From assembly GCA_013003415.1 (NCBI GenBank), contig JABDJR010000605.1, forward strand, positions 1-6,040: 6,040 nt of DNA. Reading direction: 5' to 3'. Numbering within the stretch: the stretch's first letter is position 1; every line of letters starts with the position of its first letter. This DNA comes from Candidatus Eiseniibacteriota bacterium (lineage in GTDB: Bacteria > Eisenbacteria > RBG-16-71-46 > JABDJR01). This document shows positions 5,602-6,040 of this stretch, piece by piece. A program made the translations under genes and the position numbers. Under the pieces are notes generated by a model that was given only the letters and a program-made list of their open reading frames with translations, was not told the origin of the DNA and did no database searches.

Positions 5602-6040
5602 CTAGGATTCAGTGTCGCCAAGAATCTGGCGGACAACCCGCGTAACTGTCTCTGTAATTTGAGCTTCCGAGATGTCGGAAGCTTTTCCCCTGGGCGGCAA
5701 ACCTGGGCTAATTGGCGCAGCCGGGTCACAGTTAACGGGTCGAGGATTGACGCGGGCTCGGATGGCCTCCAGAGACTGCACATCGGAAGGGCCCAGTGCG
5801 GTGGCCCCGCCCAGAAGATGGGTCACCAAAGTAATCTTGGCGAAGTGTTCCAGCGTTTCCATCCGCTCCAACGCTTGATCCACCGTGTTACCCATGGTGA
5901 CCGCACCGTGATTTGCCAAGAGGAACGCGTCGTAGTTTCGAACTGCCGGGAGAATCGCTTCTTCTAAAGCGGGTGTTCCGGGAGTTGCGTAAGGAGTCAG
6001 AGGCACCGCCCCCAGATTGACGGCCACTTCGGGCATGAGA
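5602..6040 (-). CDS. Class II aldolase, L-fuculose-phosphate-aldolase type, C-terminal part with microcompartment-targeting-like tail
   Basis: Only the last 145 codons are visible and the gene continues past the right edge. The Met at 6036 is internal, because the frame stays open upstream (Leu codon at 6039-6037) and the sequence there (M-P-E-V-A-V-N-L-G) matches the middle of family members. The class II aldolase/adducin signature is clear: 'P-L-T-P-Y-A-T-P-G-T-x-A-L-E-E-A-I', then L-L-A-N-H-G-A, then R-M-E-T-L-E-H-F-A-K. His43 counted from the Met at 6036, in A-N-H-G, corresponds to the third zinc-ligand histidine of FucA-type enzymes; the H-x-H pair and catalytic Glu lie outside the window. 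Such enzymes split fuculose- or rhamnulose-1-phosphate into lactaldehyde and dihydroxyacetone phosphate. After the catalytic fold comes a Pro/Gly/Ala-rich linker (about 96-120) and a terminal amphipathic helix (about 121-140), the form of an encapsulation peptide. Exact substrate unknown; ribulose-phosphate epimerase or adducin-like relatives are less likely. Confidence 0.85.
   Translation of the reverse strand, partial: LMPEVAVNLGAVPLTPYATPGTPALEEAILPAVRNYDAFLLANHGAVTMGNTVDQALERMETLEHFAKITLVTHLLGGATALGPSDVQSLEAIRARVNPRPVNCDPAAPISPGLPPRGKASDISEAQITETVTRVVRQILGDTES
5605..5748 (-). other. Linker plus amphipathic C-terminal helix of the aldolase (candidate encapsulation peptide)
   Basis: This codes for a Pro/Gly/Ala-rich linker of about 25 residues (NPRPVNCDPAAPISPGLPPR), then a short helix beginning D-I-S-E-A-Q-I and containing V-T-R-V-V-R-Q-I-L-G, then the stop. 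Hydrophobic residues (I122, I127, V131, V134-V135, I138-L139, counted from the Met at 6036) fall on one face. Charged and polar residues fall on the other. This resembles the terminal peptides that recruit cargo enzymes to bacterial microcompartment shells. Assignment is by pattern only; no shell gene is inside the window. Confidence 0.6.

Noticed and set aside
5602..6036. A complete 144-residue protein starting at the ATG at 6036
   Set aside because: Class II aldolases are about 210-270 residues and the H-x-H zinc motif is missing from this part. The frame continues to the window edge, so this is an internal Met of a truncated gene.
1..6040. CRISPR arrays, insertion sequences, integrase/att sites, tandem repeats or defence genes
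   Set aside because: No regularly spaced direct repeats, transposase-like frames or terminal inverted repeats were seen on either strand. Gene spacing and composition look like ordinary chromosome.

Overview
All supported genes in this window lie on the minus strand, so the biology reads from high to low coordinates. Base composition is moderately GC-rich and uniform. An outer-membrane barrel of the FadL/PorV type and a lipobox lipoprotein indicate a diderm (Gram-negative-type) bacterium. The HEAT-repeat plus HD-GYP pair, the PorV-like barrel and an aldolase that looks like microcompartment cargo would fit an FCB-group or candidate-phylum lineage, a planctomycete relative or a deltaproteobacterium-like organism. 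This placement is inference only; there is no rRNA or marker gene here.

Layout in transcription order. (1) 6040-5602: the C-terminal part of a class II (fuculose-phosphate-type) aldolase, with its 5' part outside the window. It ends in a Gly/Pro-rich linker and a short amphipathic helix resembling a bacterial-microcompartment encapsulation peptide. (2) 5497-3509: a 662-residue protein with an acidic disordered N-terminus, a globular domain and C-terminal HEAT-like repeats. (3) 3509-2055: a 484-residue HD-GYP protein whose ATG overlaps the preceding stop by one base (TAATG). Its N-terminal domain aligns without gaps over 59 residues to the globular domain of the HEAT protein. (4) 2054-1815: a 240-base intergenic region with a strong 13-bp hairpin, a near-consensus sigma70-type promoter (TTGACA-17-TATCCT) and, about 50 bases into the predicted leader, an intrinsic terminator (7-bp stem plus seven U). 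(5) 1814-1329: a small lipoprotein with an unusual C-terminal hydrophobic segment. (6) 1264-1: an outer-membrane beta-barrel protein of the OMPP1/FadL/PorV kind, truncated at the window edge.

The HEAT/HD-GYP pair probably forms one co-translated signalling module: a cyclic-di-GMP phosphodiesterase and a scaffold built on the same input domain. The lipoprotein and barrel form a second probable operon whose expression may be limited by the leader terminator. The aldolase most likely belongs to a sugar (fucose/rhamnose-type) catabolic locus beyond the right edge, possibly a microcompartment locus.
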